Shown: positions 43,291 through 52,519 of the stretch, one piece after another | Layout of the letters: each line of letters begins with the position of its first letter | How positions within the stretch are numbered: position 1 is the stretch's first letter | Assembly: GCF_000264315.1 (NCBI RefSeq) | Contig: NZ_AJXU01000028.1 | Coordinates: 62,001 to 126,000 of the forward strand | Source of the DNA: Rhodanobacter fulvus Jip2 | Lineage (GTDB): Bacteria; Pseudomonadota; Gammaproteobacteria; Xanthomonadales; Rhodanobacteraceae | Direction of reading: 5' to 3' | Length of the DNA stretch: 64,000 nt | Translations under genes and position numbers: made by a program | Notes under the pieces: generated by a model | Told to the model about the DNA's origin: nothing | The model's input: only the letters and a program-made list of their open reading frames with translations | Database searches by the model: none

Positions 43291-46197
43291 TCAGCCGCGT
43301 TTGGCGCGAGGTTTCCCTGCCGCAATTCCGGAACTTCCGTTGGCCGGTGAGTGGCGGCCGATCTCCTCGCGCAGCGCGCGGGCCTGCATCAGGTCAAGGC
43401 CACCGGGGGTGGCGAGGGCGCAGATGTCGTCCAGCAGTTGCGTCGCCTGTGGCGCCCGGTCCATGCCTGCCCACAACCTGGCCAAGCTCAGTGCGGCGCG
43501 CAATTCCCAGGACCTCGCGCCTTGCTGTCTTGAGGTTTCGAGCGCCCGGAGGTAAAAACTTTCGGCTTCATCGGTCACACCCCGCAGCTCGCTTTGCCGG
43601 CCAAGGGCACGCCAGACTTCCGCGGCGCTCCAAAGGCCTTCCCCACGCGAAAGCCGTGCGACCATCCCGTCATCGACCCAGTCGGCACAGAACGTCACGA
43701 GCATCTCCCTGCGTGGCGCGTCGTAGCTCGCGAACTGGTCGGACACCTCGCTGACATGGAGGGCGGGATCTTGGGCGGTGCCGAGTTGCAGGCCTTGGAA
43801 GTACCAGTCGGCGTACCGAAGCCAACCCAGCCCCCTGCGCTGCGCTGTGTCCCTCAACACGCGGATCCACTTGCCGGCAAGCTCGAATTCGCCCAACCAT
43901 AAGGCGACGGGGCAAGCGCCGTAAAGCGCGGCGCACAAAGAGACGGCATGCCCGGCCGATTCGGCGCGGCTCACCGCATCGCTGGCCGTCTCCAAGGCCT
44001 TCGTCGCTTCGCCCTGGATCCAGAGCGTTCGCGCCAGCATCGCCTTCGCCGCGACGGCCGGGTCCACCCCAACCATGTTGGTGCGCGTTCGGCCCCCGCT
44101 ACCGCTCAACTGCAGCGACGTTTCACAGTGATGCTTCGCTGCGGCGAAGTTTCCGCAGAAATGATTCGCCATCGCGCTCACCCGGTGGGCAAGATTGAGT
44201 GCGGCCGGGTCGGACCACGATTGCGCGATCGCAAGTAGCGTCGCCGACTGCTGCAATGCCGCAGCGTACTCGCCGCGGAACATCATGTCGTGGGTGCATC
44301 GCCCCCAGCGGATCTGAAGTTCCAGTACGCGTGACTCGACTGCCAATGCGCCGGCGAGGGCGCGGTCGCAGAGCACACCCAAGTCGGGGTTGAAGGTGTC
44401 GGTGTGCAGGAGCGCGATGATCAACGCAGTCAACAGCCAGGTCTCGGTTTCGGTGTCCGGCTCCGGCTGCTGCTCGACCAGTTCGAGCGCCGCCGCGACC
44501 CTGTCGCGATACTCGGCGACTTGGGATACGTGAAACCACAAGGGTGCGGACGACGTGACCAGTGCCGCGGCAGTCTTTGCATCCGGTTCCGCCAGGCAGA
44601 CCTCGAGCGCAAAGCGCACGTCATCCAGGTGGTGGGCATAGCGGTCGCCCCAATCGTGCGCGGTGAGATTTGGCAAATCCGCTGTCGCCGCCTTCATCAG
44701 GTCGAGCATGAACATCGCGTGGTGCCGCAGCAACGCTGAATGCTCGCCACTTTGCGCGAGCAGCGAAGCGGCATAGCTCCTCGTCGTATCGAGCAGGCGA
44801 TACGGCGCGACGGCGTCGTCGCTATCGAAGAAGACCAGCGATTTGTTGGCCAGCGAGATCAGCGCATCGAACGCCAAGTCCGGGTCCATTCCGTCGGAGG
44901 TGACGCCAAGGGCGGACGCAACGTCGAAGCGACCCCTGAGGACCGACAGTCGACGGAATACCCGCAGCTCGTCCTCGTCCAGCAGGGCGATGCTCCAGTC
45001 GAGCGTGGCCGCCAGCGTCCGTTGGCGCGCCAGCGCCGCCCGGTTGCCGATGGAGAGCAACCGCATGTGGTCGTCCAGCCTGAGCGCGAGATCGCTGACC
45101 GATTGCACGCCGAGTCGCGCAGCGACCAGTTCGATGGCCAGCGGAATGCCGTCGAGCTGTCGCGAGATCCTGGCAAGCAAGGGGCCGTCCGATTCGTCGA
45201 ACACGCCGGCACCCGCGGCCCTGGCCCGTTCGACGAGCAGCTCGACCGAGGGCCAGTGCAGCGCTTGCGCAAGCGTCACGCTCTCCGCATCGGGAACCGC
45301 GAGTGCCGACAGGCGAAGCACGTATTCGCCCGCCACGCGAAGCGTCTCGCGGCTGGTGGCGAGGATGCGCAGGCCGGGCAAACCGGTCAGCAGGCGGCTG
45401 ATCGGCAGCGCGAGCGAATCCACCACGTGCTCGCAGTTGTCGATCAGCAACAGCACGTCGCGCCCGGCCAGAGATTGCGTGATGGCCTGGATGGGGTCGG
45501 GCAGGTCGGCGGCAACGCCCAGCGAGCGCGCCATCGTGCCGAGCACGTGGTCGGGCGAGATCAACGGCGAAAGATCGACGAAGGCGGCTTGTGTGGCAGG
45601 CTTCGATTGCCAGCGCTCCGCGGCACGGATGGCGACGCTGGTCTTGCCGATGCCGCCCGGTCCGACGATGTTCACCAGCCGGTGGCTGTCGAGCGAAGCC
45701 AGCACTGTTTCCACATCGGCTTCGCGGCCGACGAGTTTGGTCAATCGCACCGGTAGGCGGGTGAGCGAGGCGGGCGCCCGCGTCTCCGGCTCGGCCGGGG
45801 TGTCGGCCAGTTCGCGCCGGACTCTTCCGTTGAAGCGGTAGCCGCGCAGCGGAACGGTGGTGATCCATTCCTTGCAATCGTCGTCGTCGGCCGGGTCGAC
45901 CAGCGCCTTGCGCAGCAGCGACATGTGGACGCGAACGCTGGATTCCTCGACCACCACGCCAGTCCAGACGGCGGCCAGTAGCTCATCCTTGCCGACCAGT
46001 TCGCCGGCCCGCTTGAGCAGGTGCAGAAGCAGGTCGAACGAACGCGGTCCCAGCCGCACGGCCTGCCCGGACCACTCGAGCCGACGCTGGGTTTCCCACA
46101 GGATGAAAGCGCCGAAATACCAACGGACTTCCCCGGGCGGCGGCGTTGTGTCTTGTGGTGGCGAAGCAGCCGCCGGGTCGCTGGACTTTGACTGCAA
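43291..46197 (-). CDS. Winged-helix STAND ATPase regulator
   Basis: 968 residues. An OmpR/CadC-type winged helix (about 26-123; SFDLLLHLLKRAGELVGKDELLAAVW, VPLRGYRF) is followed by an NB-ARC/STAND ATPase: Walker A GPGGIGKT (179-186), Walker B DVLLLIDNCEHV, sensor ATSRETL, IPLAIELVAARL. A long helical TPR-like C-terminus ends the protein. Such proteins act as signal-driven transcription regulators that oligomerise with ATP. The first possible start is TTG 46197, with GGAG upstream. The gene carries no adjacent partner; its targets are unknown. Confidence 0.87.
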   Translation of the reverse strand: MQSKSSDPAAASPPQDTTPPPGEVRWYFGAFILWETQRRLEWSGQAVRLGPRSFDLLLHLLKRAGELVGKDELLAAVWTGVVVEESSVRVHMSLLRKALVDPADDDDCKEWITTVPLRGYRFNGRVRRELADTPAEPETRAPASLTRLPVRLTKLVGREADVETVLASLDSHRLVNIVGPGGIGKTSVAIRAAERWQSKPATQAAFVDLSPLISPDHVLGTMARSLGVAADLPDPIQAITQSLAGRDVLLLIDNCEHVVDSLALPISRLLTGLPGLRILATSRETLRVAGEYVLRLSALAVPDAESVTLAQALHWPSVELLVERARAAGAGVFDESDGPLLARISRQLDGIPLAIELVAARLGVQSVSDLALRLDDHMRLLSIGNRAALARQRTLAATLDWSIALLDEDELRVFRRLSVLRGRFDVASALGVTSDGMDPDLAFDALISLANKSLVFFDSDDAVAPYRLLDTTRSYAASLLAQSGEHSALLRHHAMFMLDLMKAATADLPNLTAHDWGDRYAHHLDDVRFALEVCLAEPDAKTAAALVTSSAPLWFHVSQVAEYRDRVAAALELVEQQPEPDTETETWLLTALIIALLHTDTFNPDLGVLCDRALAGALAVESRVLELQIRWGRCTHDMMFRGEYAAALQQSATLLAIAQSWSDPAALNLAHRVSAMANHFCGNFAAAKHHCETSLQLSGSGGRTRTNMVGVDPAVAAKAMLARTLWIQGEATKALETASDAVSRAESAGHAVSLCAALYGACPVALWLGEFELAGKWIRVLRDTAQRRGLGWLRYADWYFQGLQLGTAQDPALHVSEVSDQFASYDAPRREMLVTFCADWVDDGMVARLSRGEGLWSAAEVWRALGRQSELRGVTDEAESFYLRALETSRQQGARSWELRAALSLARLWAGMDRAPQATQLLDDICALATPGGLDLMQARALREEIGRHSPANGSSGIAAGKPRAKRG

Positions 46198-46579
46198 GTG
46201 GATCCCGCTCCAAATGACAGTGTGTTGAAAAACGTATCAGCGCTTATCTGTTCTTTCCGGTTGTCGCTCGGGGCGCTCCGTCAATCCGCCCAAGCCGTCC
46301 ATGCTGGAGACGTCGATATTGCTCCTCCAGCCTTGCGCTGCCAATCGACGAGCTCGGTGCTGTTTGCGAGGTCTGTGGCGGCGCGCGCCCGACGTATATC
46401 GATCCCTGTCCAAGGAATCGCGGGCCAGCACTGTTGCCGCACAGTCAACCCGATCATGCCTGCGGCGCGACTACTGCCTTACCGCATGGCTGACTACGAT
46501 CGAGCACCACGATCGTGTTTTTTCCGGCCCATGCGGTGGCGGACCGTCGCCGCTGCGAACCACTCGAAGGGTATTCAAC
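46198..46579. other. Divergent region upstream of kinase
   Basis: 380 bases between the divergent STAND regulator and histidine kinase genes. Upstream open frames of the kinase continue here, but nothing in them looks like a sensor domain. No clear promoter motif was recognised. Confidence 0.35.
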
Positions 46580-47536
46580 ATGAAATCAGGATTGTCCGAC
46601 TCGGGCAATGTGCCGTCGCGCGCAGCCAGCGGCCGCGCGGAGCAGGCCCTCGATGAGGCTCGGCGCGCCAACGCGGCCAAGGACCGGCTTCTAGCCATGA
46701 TGGCGCATGAATTGAAGCAGCCGCTGACCGAATTGCTGTTGTACACGGAGTCGCTGCTTCAGCTTGCTCCTGCGCTCGCGTCTCCAAAACTGCACGTCAT
46801 TGGCGAGGCCATGCATGCCGCGGTACGGCGCCATGCACGGCTCATCGAAGATCTGCTGGAGCTGTCGAGGATAAGCACGGGCAAGCTTCGCCTCGCACGC
46901 GAACCCATCGATATGGGTGGCATGGTGCGTGCGGCCTGCGCCACCGCGGCACTGGGCACGCCGAATCGGCAATGGCATGTCGATACCGCGCGTGTCGGCC
47001 AGACCCTGTGCCATGTGGACCCGGTTCGGGTGGAGCAGATCCTCTCGAATCTGCTTGGCAACGCGGTGAAATTCAGCCCCGCCGGCGGGCGCATCGACGT
47101 GCAGCTGGCGATCGAGCGAAACCACGCGAGGATCTCCGTGAGCGACACAGGTTGCGGTATCGCGGCCGACTTCCTGCCGCACGTATTCAGCATGTTCGGC
47201 CAGGAGAACCAGCGTGCGGACGGCGCCAATCCGGGCCTGGGCATCGGGCTGGCGCTGGTGCGCGAGTTGACGATCGCGCATGGCGGACGAGTGGAGGCAC
47301 GCTCGGGCGGCCCCGGGCGTGGCGCGCAGTTCCTAGTGTGGTTGCCGCTGGCCGAACGTGCCGCCGCGCCATGCCCGATGACGCATGGCGATGTGGTCGC
47401 CCAGCGCTTTGACACCGGATTGGTGCCCGAGGGGCAACACGGTGCGTCCGCCCGCAAGCCTACCGGCTACCGGTGGCCAAACCTACGCTTTGACCCGACC
47501 GCGAACGATCGCGAACGGGTACCTCAGCCGAACTGA
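46580..47536 (+). CDS. Soluble histidine kinase, no sensor domain
   Basis: 318 residues. A short coiled-coil N-terminus is followed by HisKA with His43 (LLAMMAHELKQPLTELLLY) and HATPase (VEQILSNLLGNAVKFSPAGG, SDTGCGIAADFLPHVFSMFGQ, GLGIGLALVRELTIAHGG). There is no PAS, GAF or transmembrane segment and no receiver gene nearby. A C-terminal tail of about 60 residues is unassigned. Start ATG 46580. It may be an orphan kinase or act with a distant regulator. Confidence 0.87.
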   Translation: MKSGLSDSGNVPSRAASGRAEQALDEARRANAAKDRLLAMMAHELKQPLTELLLYTESLLQLAPALASPKLHVIGEAMHAAVRRHARLIEDLLELSRISTGKLRLAREPIDMGGMVRAACATAALGTPNRQWHVDTARVGQTLCHVDPVRVEQILSNLLGNAVKFSPAGGRIDVQLAIERNHARISVSDTGCGIAADFLPHVFSMFGQENQRADGANPGLGIGLALVRELTIAHGGRVEARSGGPGRGAQFLVWLPLAERAAAPCPMTHGDVVAQRFDTGLVPEGQHGASARKPTGYRWPNLRFDPTANDRERVPQPN

Positions 47537-47571
47537 GTGGAAAGGGCCTGGCCCCTTGTCGAGGATCCATC

Positions 47572-48051
47572 ATGTCCCAGCGTATCGACTACCAGAAGCA
47601 ATCGCCCGAGCTGTTCAAGAAGTTCATCGAATTCAACAAGGCCATCGAGAAGTCGGCGATCGAGCCATCGATCCACGACTTGGCAGTGATCCGTGCGTCG
47701 CAGATCAACGGCTGCGCATTCTGTCTGGACATGCACATCAAGCAGGCGACGCTGCGAGGTGAACGTCCGCTGCGCCTGTATCACCTTCCCATCTGGCGCG
47801 AATCGACGCTGTTCGCCCCGCGCGAGCGTGCCGCGCTGGCATGGACCGAGATTCTGACCCGGATTCCCGAGCAGGGCGTACCCGACGAGATCTACGAGCG
47901 CGTGCGCACGCAGTTCTCCGAGAAGGAGCTGTCCGACCTGACCTTCGTGGTGATGTCGATCAACGCCTGGAACCGGATCAACATCGGCTTCACCGTGGTG
48001 CCCGGCTCGTACGACCAGGCTTTCGGCCTGGACGAGTCCGGCCTGGAGTGA
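47572..48051 (+). CDS. AhpD-like carboxymuconolactone decarboxylase, copy 2
   Basis: 159 residues with redox site CAFCLDMH (QINGCAFCLDMHIKQATLRGE). Same fold and motif order as the copy at 13002. It begins 35 bases after the kinase stop, on the same strand, and is followed by a cupin gene. Carries a 12-residue C-terminal extension (GSYDQAFGLDES) not found in copy 1. Peroxide or lactone substrate unknown. Confidence 0.88.
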   Translation: MSQRIDYQKQSPELFKKFIEFNKAIEKSAIEPSIHDLAVIRASQINGCAFCLDMHIKQATLRGERPLRLYHLPIWRESTLFAPRERAALAWTEILTRIPEQGVPDEIYERVRTQFSEKELSDLTFVVMSINAWNRINIGFTVVPGSYDQAFGLDESGLE

Positions 48052-48123
48052 CCAGCGTGGCGCGGGCGTGCCCCGCGCCCCCACATCCGGCGGGGCTTGC
48101 GCCGGCCATGAGAGGAGCCAGCC

Positions 48124-48534
48124 ATGCGTGTCTTCAAGATCCTGTGTGTATCCATCCTTTTTGCGACCGGTTCCGCCCTGGCGCAACCGGCGCCCACGGC
48201 CGCGCCACAGGCCAGCGTGACAGAACTGATGAGCAAGGCACTTGCCGAACATCCCGGCAAGGAACTGTTGATGATTACCGTTGACTATCCGCCAGGCGCG
48301 GTCGATCCGGTGCACCGTCACGACGCGCACGCCTTCGTTTACGTGCTGGAAGGCTCGATCGTGATGGGGCTGCGTGGTGGCAAGAGCGTCACGTTGACGC
48401 CCGGCCAGACTTTTTACGAAGGGCCCAACGACGTGCATACCGTTGGGCGCAACGCCAGCCTCACCAAGCCCGCCAAGTTCCTGGTCTTCTTGTTGAAGAA
48501 CCGCGATGAGCCGGTTTTCACGCCGGTGAACTGA
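48124..48534 (+). CDS. Exported cupin-domain protein, copy 2
   Basis: 136 residues with signal peptide ILCVSILFATGSALA. Cupin motif 1 PVHRHDAHAFVYVLEGSIVMGLRGG, motif 2 EGPNDVHTVGRNAS. Paralogue of the cupin at 29166. It follows the AhpD-like gene by 72 bases, so they probably share a transcript. ATG 48124 has GAGAGGAG upstream. Confidence 0.87.
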   Translation: MRVFKILCVSILFATGSALAQPAPTAAPQASVTELMSKALAEHPGKELLMITVDYPPGAVDPVHRHDAHAFVYVLEGSIVMGLRGGKSVTLTPGQTFYEGPNDVHTVGRNASLTKPAKFLVFLLKNRDEPVFTPVN

Positions 48535-48801
48535 GGGCAGGTACGCGATCCCCGGACGCAAGGCAGCGTCTTGCTCCTCTGCTGCGCGCCATCATTCGGA
48601 GCTGCTCCGCGTTTTCACGGCAAGCACCGCTTTGACGACGGCAAGGCTGACCACGCGCCCAGAAGCAGAAGCGAACCCGATCATGCCCCGTTCCCTCCAT
48701 ACCTTGCTTTCCGGCTTTCGCTGAACCTGTGACTGTCGTGACGGCTGTCGCGTCGCCTGGAAGCCTTCACCCCATGCCGTCCCGTCGAGGAGATTGCCGC
48801 C

Positions 48802-49131
48802 ATGATTTCCACGCCATCGATCCTGCCGCTCTCCAAGCCGTCGTTATGGTCGCTGACGCTGGCAGCATGTGCCGCCGACCCGTCCGATCCGCTGATCTCC
48901 CCGGTGGGCGAACACAACTACAGCACCCTGACAGGTCTGGTACCGGTGGCGCTGGCGGTGCTGCGCGTCGCTGCCGAGGTGGAGCCTTGCCCCAAGGCCG
49001 TCATGCAGTGGTACCGATACACGCCAATCAGGGAACTGGGAAACCTTCCCGCCGAACGGCTGGTGGCGCTGGGTCGTGCGGAGATGGTGATCGCGTTCCT
49101 GCATTCCATCCGCGATGGCGCACGCAACTGA
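48802..49131 (+). CDS. DUF2384/MbcA-ParS-like protein A, copy 2
   Basis: 109 residues, same length as the copy at 13650. Shared blocks: DPSD.LI.PVG, YST, ALAVLRVAAE.EP, VM.WYR.T.I.ELG, GR.E.VI.FL.SIRDG. The C-terminus again fits the MbcA/ParS toxin-binding pattern. About 270 bases without a gene separate it from the cupin. No toxin gene beside it. Start ATG 48802. Confidence 0.7.
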   Translation: MISTPSILPLSKPSLWSLTLAACAADPSDPLISPVGEHNYSTLTGLVPVALAVLRVAAEVEPCPKAVMQWYRYTPIRELGNLPAERLVALGRAEMVIAFLHSIRDGARN

Positions 49132-49182
49132 ACATCGAAAGGTCGATAGCCGGGGCATATCACCTCCACCGAGAAACTCACC

Positions 49183-49500
49183 ATGCGAATGCGCTTCAAC
49201 AAGTTCCGCAGCATCATCAGTGAAATTTCATGGATTGCCGCGCGGCGCGAAGCACTGGTCCTGAGCGCCTTCGACGCGCTCGAATTCCGCTACCCGCCAT
49301 TGGCCGAGGCCCTGCTCGAGCAGGTCGGCAACAAGCGGCGCGCCGCGCACTGGCTCTGCGCCCCGCAGCGTGCTTGCGGTGGAAAATCCCCCTGCGACCT
49401 GCTCGCGGACAACGATCAGGACAGCGTGTGGGATTTGATGGAAGGGCTCGGCATGCCCGAGGTGCCGCGCCCCCCATCGGGTTCGCGGCTGGCGTACTGA
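49183..49500 (+). CDS. DUF2384-like protein B, copy 2
   Basis: 105 residues, paralogue of the gene at 14031 (IAARREALVLSAFDALEFRYPPLAEALLEQVGNKRRAAHWLC; LADNDQDSVWDLM). It follows protein A by 51 bases, the same spacing as in copy 1. This conserved order and spacing suggests the two proteins work together. No function known. Confidence 0.7.
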   Translation: MRMRFNKFRSIISEISWIAARREALVLSAFDALEFRYPPLAEALLEQVGNKRRAAHWLCAPQRACGGKSPCDLLADNDQDSVWDLMEGLGMPEVPRPPSGSRLAY

Positions 49501-49633
49501 ACATCCGCGGCCTCAATTGTTGCGCACGAGGCAACACGGCGAGCCCGTCGCCAGCGCTACCGGCTCGCGATATCCCTCCATACCATGAAATCACCCGGCG
49601 CCAACCGGCGTCCCCAGCAAGCAGAGGTGTCTC

Positions 49634-50404
49634 ATGAAAATCGTTGTCATCGGCGGTACCGGACTCATTGGCAGCAAGACAGTCGAGCGCCTGCGCAAGC
49701 ATGGCCATGAGGTCCTCGCCGCGGCGCCATCCTCGGGCGTCAACACGCTCACCGGCGAGGGCGTGCAGGAGGCCATGGACGGTGCCGACATCGTCATCGA
49801 CCTGGCCAATTCACCTTCGTTCGAGGACAAGGCGGTGCTGGAGTTCTTCGAAACCTCCGGCCGCATCCTGCTGGATGCGGAGAAGAAGGCAGGCGTGAAA
49901 CATCATCTGGCCTTGTCGGTGGTCGGTACCGAGCGTCTTGCGGCGAGTGGCTACATGCGCGCCAAGATGGCGCAGGAGAAGTTGATACGCGAGTCGGGCG
50001 TTCCCTACACCATCGTCCATTCGACCCAGTTCTTCGAGTTCCTCAACGGTATCGCGAAGAATGGCGCGGGAGACCAGGAGACCCGGCTCTCGTCCGCCTT
50101 CATCCAGCCCATTGCCTCGGACGATGTCGCCGACGCGGTCACCGATTACGCGCTCGGCGCACCGGTCAACGGCATGGTGGAAATTGCCGGCCCCGACAAA
50201 TTTCCGATGGCGGAGCTGGTGCAACGCTTCCTCACCCTTATCGGAGACACGCGCAAAGTGGTGTCGGATCCGCAGGCGCCGTACTTCGGCGCCGTGCTGG
50301 AGCCGGACAGCCTGTTGCCAGCCGATGCCGCGCGCCTGGGCTCGCTGGATTTCCAGACCTGGTTCAGCCGTTCCGGCCTGGCCAGCCGCGAAAGGGCCGC
50401 GTGA
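49634..50404 (+). CDS. NmrA-like NAD(P)-binding reductase, copy 2
   Basis: 256 residues. Nucleotide motif IGGTGLIGSKTVERL, then GVKHHLALSVVGTERLAASGYMRAKMAQEKLI with YMRAK at the Tyr-x3-Lys position, STQFFEFLNGI, IQPIASDDVADAV. Closely related to the reductase at 41008 but with no LysR beside it. It follows the DUF2384-like pair by 133 bases. Start ATG 49634. The substrate is unknown; family members reduce enones or act as redox sensors. Confidence 0.87.
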   Translation: MKIVVIGGTGLIGSKTVERLRKHGHEVLAAAPSSGVNTLTGEGVQEAMDGADIVIDLANSPSFEDKAVLEFFETSGRILLDAEKKAGVKHHLALSVVGTERLAASGYMRAKMAQEKLIRESGVPYTIVHSTQFFEFLNGIAKNGAGDQETRLSSAFIQPIASDDVADAVTDYALGAPVNGMVEIAGPDKFPMAELVQRFLTLIGDTRKVVSDPQAPYFGAVLEPDSLLPADAARLGSLDFQTWFSRSGLASRERAA

Positions 50405-50564
50405 GCTTTCCTGCGTTCCGTTGCACGGGTGCCGTCCGTACACACCGCGGCGACTGAGCGGCCCAGACGGGTCAAACCAGGCGGGCGCGTGGGGGCAGGA
50501 AAGCCGCTGGCCATCCACGCGGAGCCGCCCACGCGCCCCGGAGCGCAACTGCGGGACATACGCC

Positions 50565-51863
50565 ATGACCATTTCCACACGTTTTCAGCGCTGGATCGAC
50601 GAGCGTGCCCCGGGCCTCGGCGGCATGGCCCGCAAGCACCTGACCGAGTACTACGCGCCGAAGAATTTCAACCTCTGGTATTACTTCGGCACCTGCAACC
50701 TGCTGGTGCTGGCCAACCAGATCATCACCGGCATCTTCCTGGCGATGAACTTCACGCCAACCGCGGCAGATGCCTTCGATTCGGTCGAATACATCATGCG
50801 CGACGTGGAGTGGGGCTGGCTGATTCGCTACATGCACTCGACCGGCGCATCGCTGTTCTTCGTCACGGTGTTCCTGCACATGTTCCGCGGCATCATGTAC
50901 GGCTCGTTCAAGCGTCCGCGCGAACTGGTGTGGATCCTCGGCGTACTGATCTTCGTCGCGTTGATGGCCGAGGCGTTCATGGGCTACGTGCTGCCTTGGG
51001 GCAACATGTCGTTCTGGGGCGCCAAGGTGATCATCTCGTTGTTCGGCACCATCCCGTACATCGGCGACACGCTGGTGGAATGGATCATGGGGGACTACTT
51101 GCCGGCCACCGCCACGCTCAACCGCTTCTTCGCCCTGCACGTGATCGCGATGCCGCTGATGCTGTTGCTGCTGGTGGTGCTGCACATCCTGGCGTTGCAC
51201 GAGGTGGGCTCAAACAACCCCGACGGCGTGGAGATCAAGAAGGGCCCCAAGGGCAATCGCTGGGATGCCTCGAAGCCGGCCGACGGCATCCCGTTTCATC
51301 CGTATTACACCGTGCATGACATCTTCGCCGCGCTGTTTTTTCTGACGGTGGCGGCGTTCATCGTGTTCTTCGCGCCGACCTTCGGTGGCTGGTTCCTGGA
51401 GCATGACAATTTCGTGCCAGCGAACAACCTTGCCACGCCGTCGCACATTAAGCCGGTGTGGTACTTCACGCCGTTCTACGCCATCTTGCGCATGGTTCCG
51501 TCCTTCGCGGGTACGGCGGTGTGGGGCGTGCTTGCCATGTTCGGCGCGATCGCCGTGCTGGGCCTGCTGCCGTGGATCGACAGGGGCAAGGTCCGCTCGG
51601 TACGCTATCGCGGTGCGGGATTCCGTATCGCGCTAGGTGTGCTGGTCTGCGCGTTCGTCGGCCTCGGGCTGGTGGGCGCCGGTGTTACGGCGGAGCTGAT
51701 TCCGGCCTGGTTTCCAGGTGCGGACATCACGACTTGGGAAAACGCGTTCGGCCGCCTGATGGTGGCCGCGTATTTCGGGTTCTTCGTGTTCCTCTGGATC
51801 TACACGCGCTTCGGCTTCGAGAGGCCGAAACCGGTGCCGGAGCGCGTGACCGCGCATCATTGA
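50565..51863 (+). CDS. petB: Orphan cytochrome b of the bc1 type
   Basis: 432 residues, all cytochrome b helices present. Haem ligands His91 and His105 (RYMHSTGASLFFVTVFLH), His192 and His207 (ALHVIAMPLMLLLLVVLH). The Qo-site motif is PVWY (HIKPVWYFTPFYAILR), as in other gammaproteobacteria, not PEWY. No Rieske or cytochrome c1 gene lies beside it, whereas a working bc1 operon has all three. It may be a second, diverged copy used with other partners. Start ATG 50565. Confidence 0.92.
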   Translation: MTISTRFQRWIDERAPGLGGMARKHLTEYYAPKNFNLWYYFGTCNLLVLANQIITGIFLAMNFTPTAADAFDSVEYIMRDVEWGWLIRYMHSTGASLFFVTVFLHMFRGIMYGSFKRPRELVWILGVLIFVALMAEAFMGYVLPWGNMSFWGAKVIISLFGTIPYIGDTLVEWIMGDYLPATATLNRFFALHVIAMPLMLLLLVVLHILALHEVGSNNPDGVEIKKGPKGNRWDASKPADGIPFHPYYTVHDIFAALFFLTVAAFIVFFAPTFGGWFLEHDNFVPANNLATPSHIKPVWYFTPFYAILRMVPSFAGTAVWGVLAMFGAIAVLGLLPWIDRGKVRSVRYRGAGFRIALGVLVCAFVGLGLVGAGVTAELIPAWFPGADITTWENAFGRLMVAAYFGFFVFLWIYTRFGFERPKPVPERVTAHH

Positions 51864-51899
51864 TGCCGCCGCGCATTTTTTCATGCTTCAAGGCCACTC

Positions 51900-52394
51900 A
51901 TGACCGATATTCGCCCACCGCCCGTATCCCTGCTCGACAAGCATTACGGGATGGATTTCCTTCCACTCTACACAGCGACCGTATGCGTCAATGGCGGCGA
52001 AACCCGGCACGGCCGCGCATCGGGTGTGGCGCGTTCCGATGATGGTGCCCTGGACGTGCAACTTCGCATGCCCGAGCAGCTCGGTGGTCCGGGTGGCGGC
52101 ACCAATCCGGAACAATTGTTCGCGGCGGGTTTCGCCGCCTGCTTCCATGGCGCGCTGAGCCTGCTCGCCGCACGTGCCAGGGTGCCGATCCCGGATGCCG
52201 AGGTGGTTGTCTCGGTGACCTTCGGCAGGGACCCGGTCGATGGTCTGTTCACGCTTGCCGCGAACATTCGCGTTCGCCTGCCTGGCGTCGATCGCGCGGT
52301 GGCCGGGGAGCTTCTGCGCAACACCGAGCGCATCTGTCCCTACGCGAAGATGGCGCGGTCGGGCATCGAGTGCGTGGTCACGCTCGAGCAGTGA
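51900..52394 (+). CDS. ohr: Ohr-type organic hydroperoxide resistance protein
   Basis: 164 residues. The pattern PLYTATVCVNGGETRHGRASG, GGTNPEQLFAAGFAACFHGAL and ERICPYAKMARSG is that of Ohr. Catalytic Cys in AACF and CPYA. It has a 20-residue extra N-terminus. It converts organic peroxides to alcohols with lipoyl/thiol donors. It follows the cytochrome b gene by 36 bases. No MarR/OhrR gene is adjacent. Confidence 0.9.
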   Translation: MTDIRPPPVSLLDKHYGMDFLPLYTATVCVNGGETRHGRASGVARSDDGALDVQLRMPEQLGGPGGGTNPEQLFAAGFAACFHGALSLLAARARVPIPDAEVVVSVTFGRDPVDGLFTLAANIRVRLPGVDRAVAGELLRNTERICPYAKMARSGIECVVTLEQ

Positions 52395-52519
52395 GCGGAG
52401 GCATCCGCGGGTGCTGCGGAAAAGAGTGGGAGGATCGGGAAAGGCCCTCGCGATGCGAACAGGCGTTGCGCCGCCGACGGAATGCTGCGGCGGGCGGATG
52501 ATCGACCCCGCCCGTTATC

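Noticed and set aside
44740-45841. Plus-strand frames inside the STAND regulator
   Set aside because: Shadow frames; the minus-strand frame carries winged-helix and Walker motifs.
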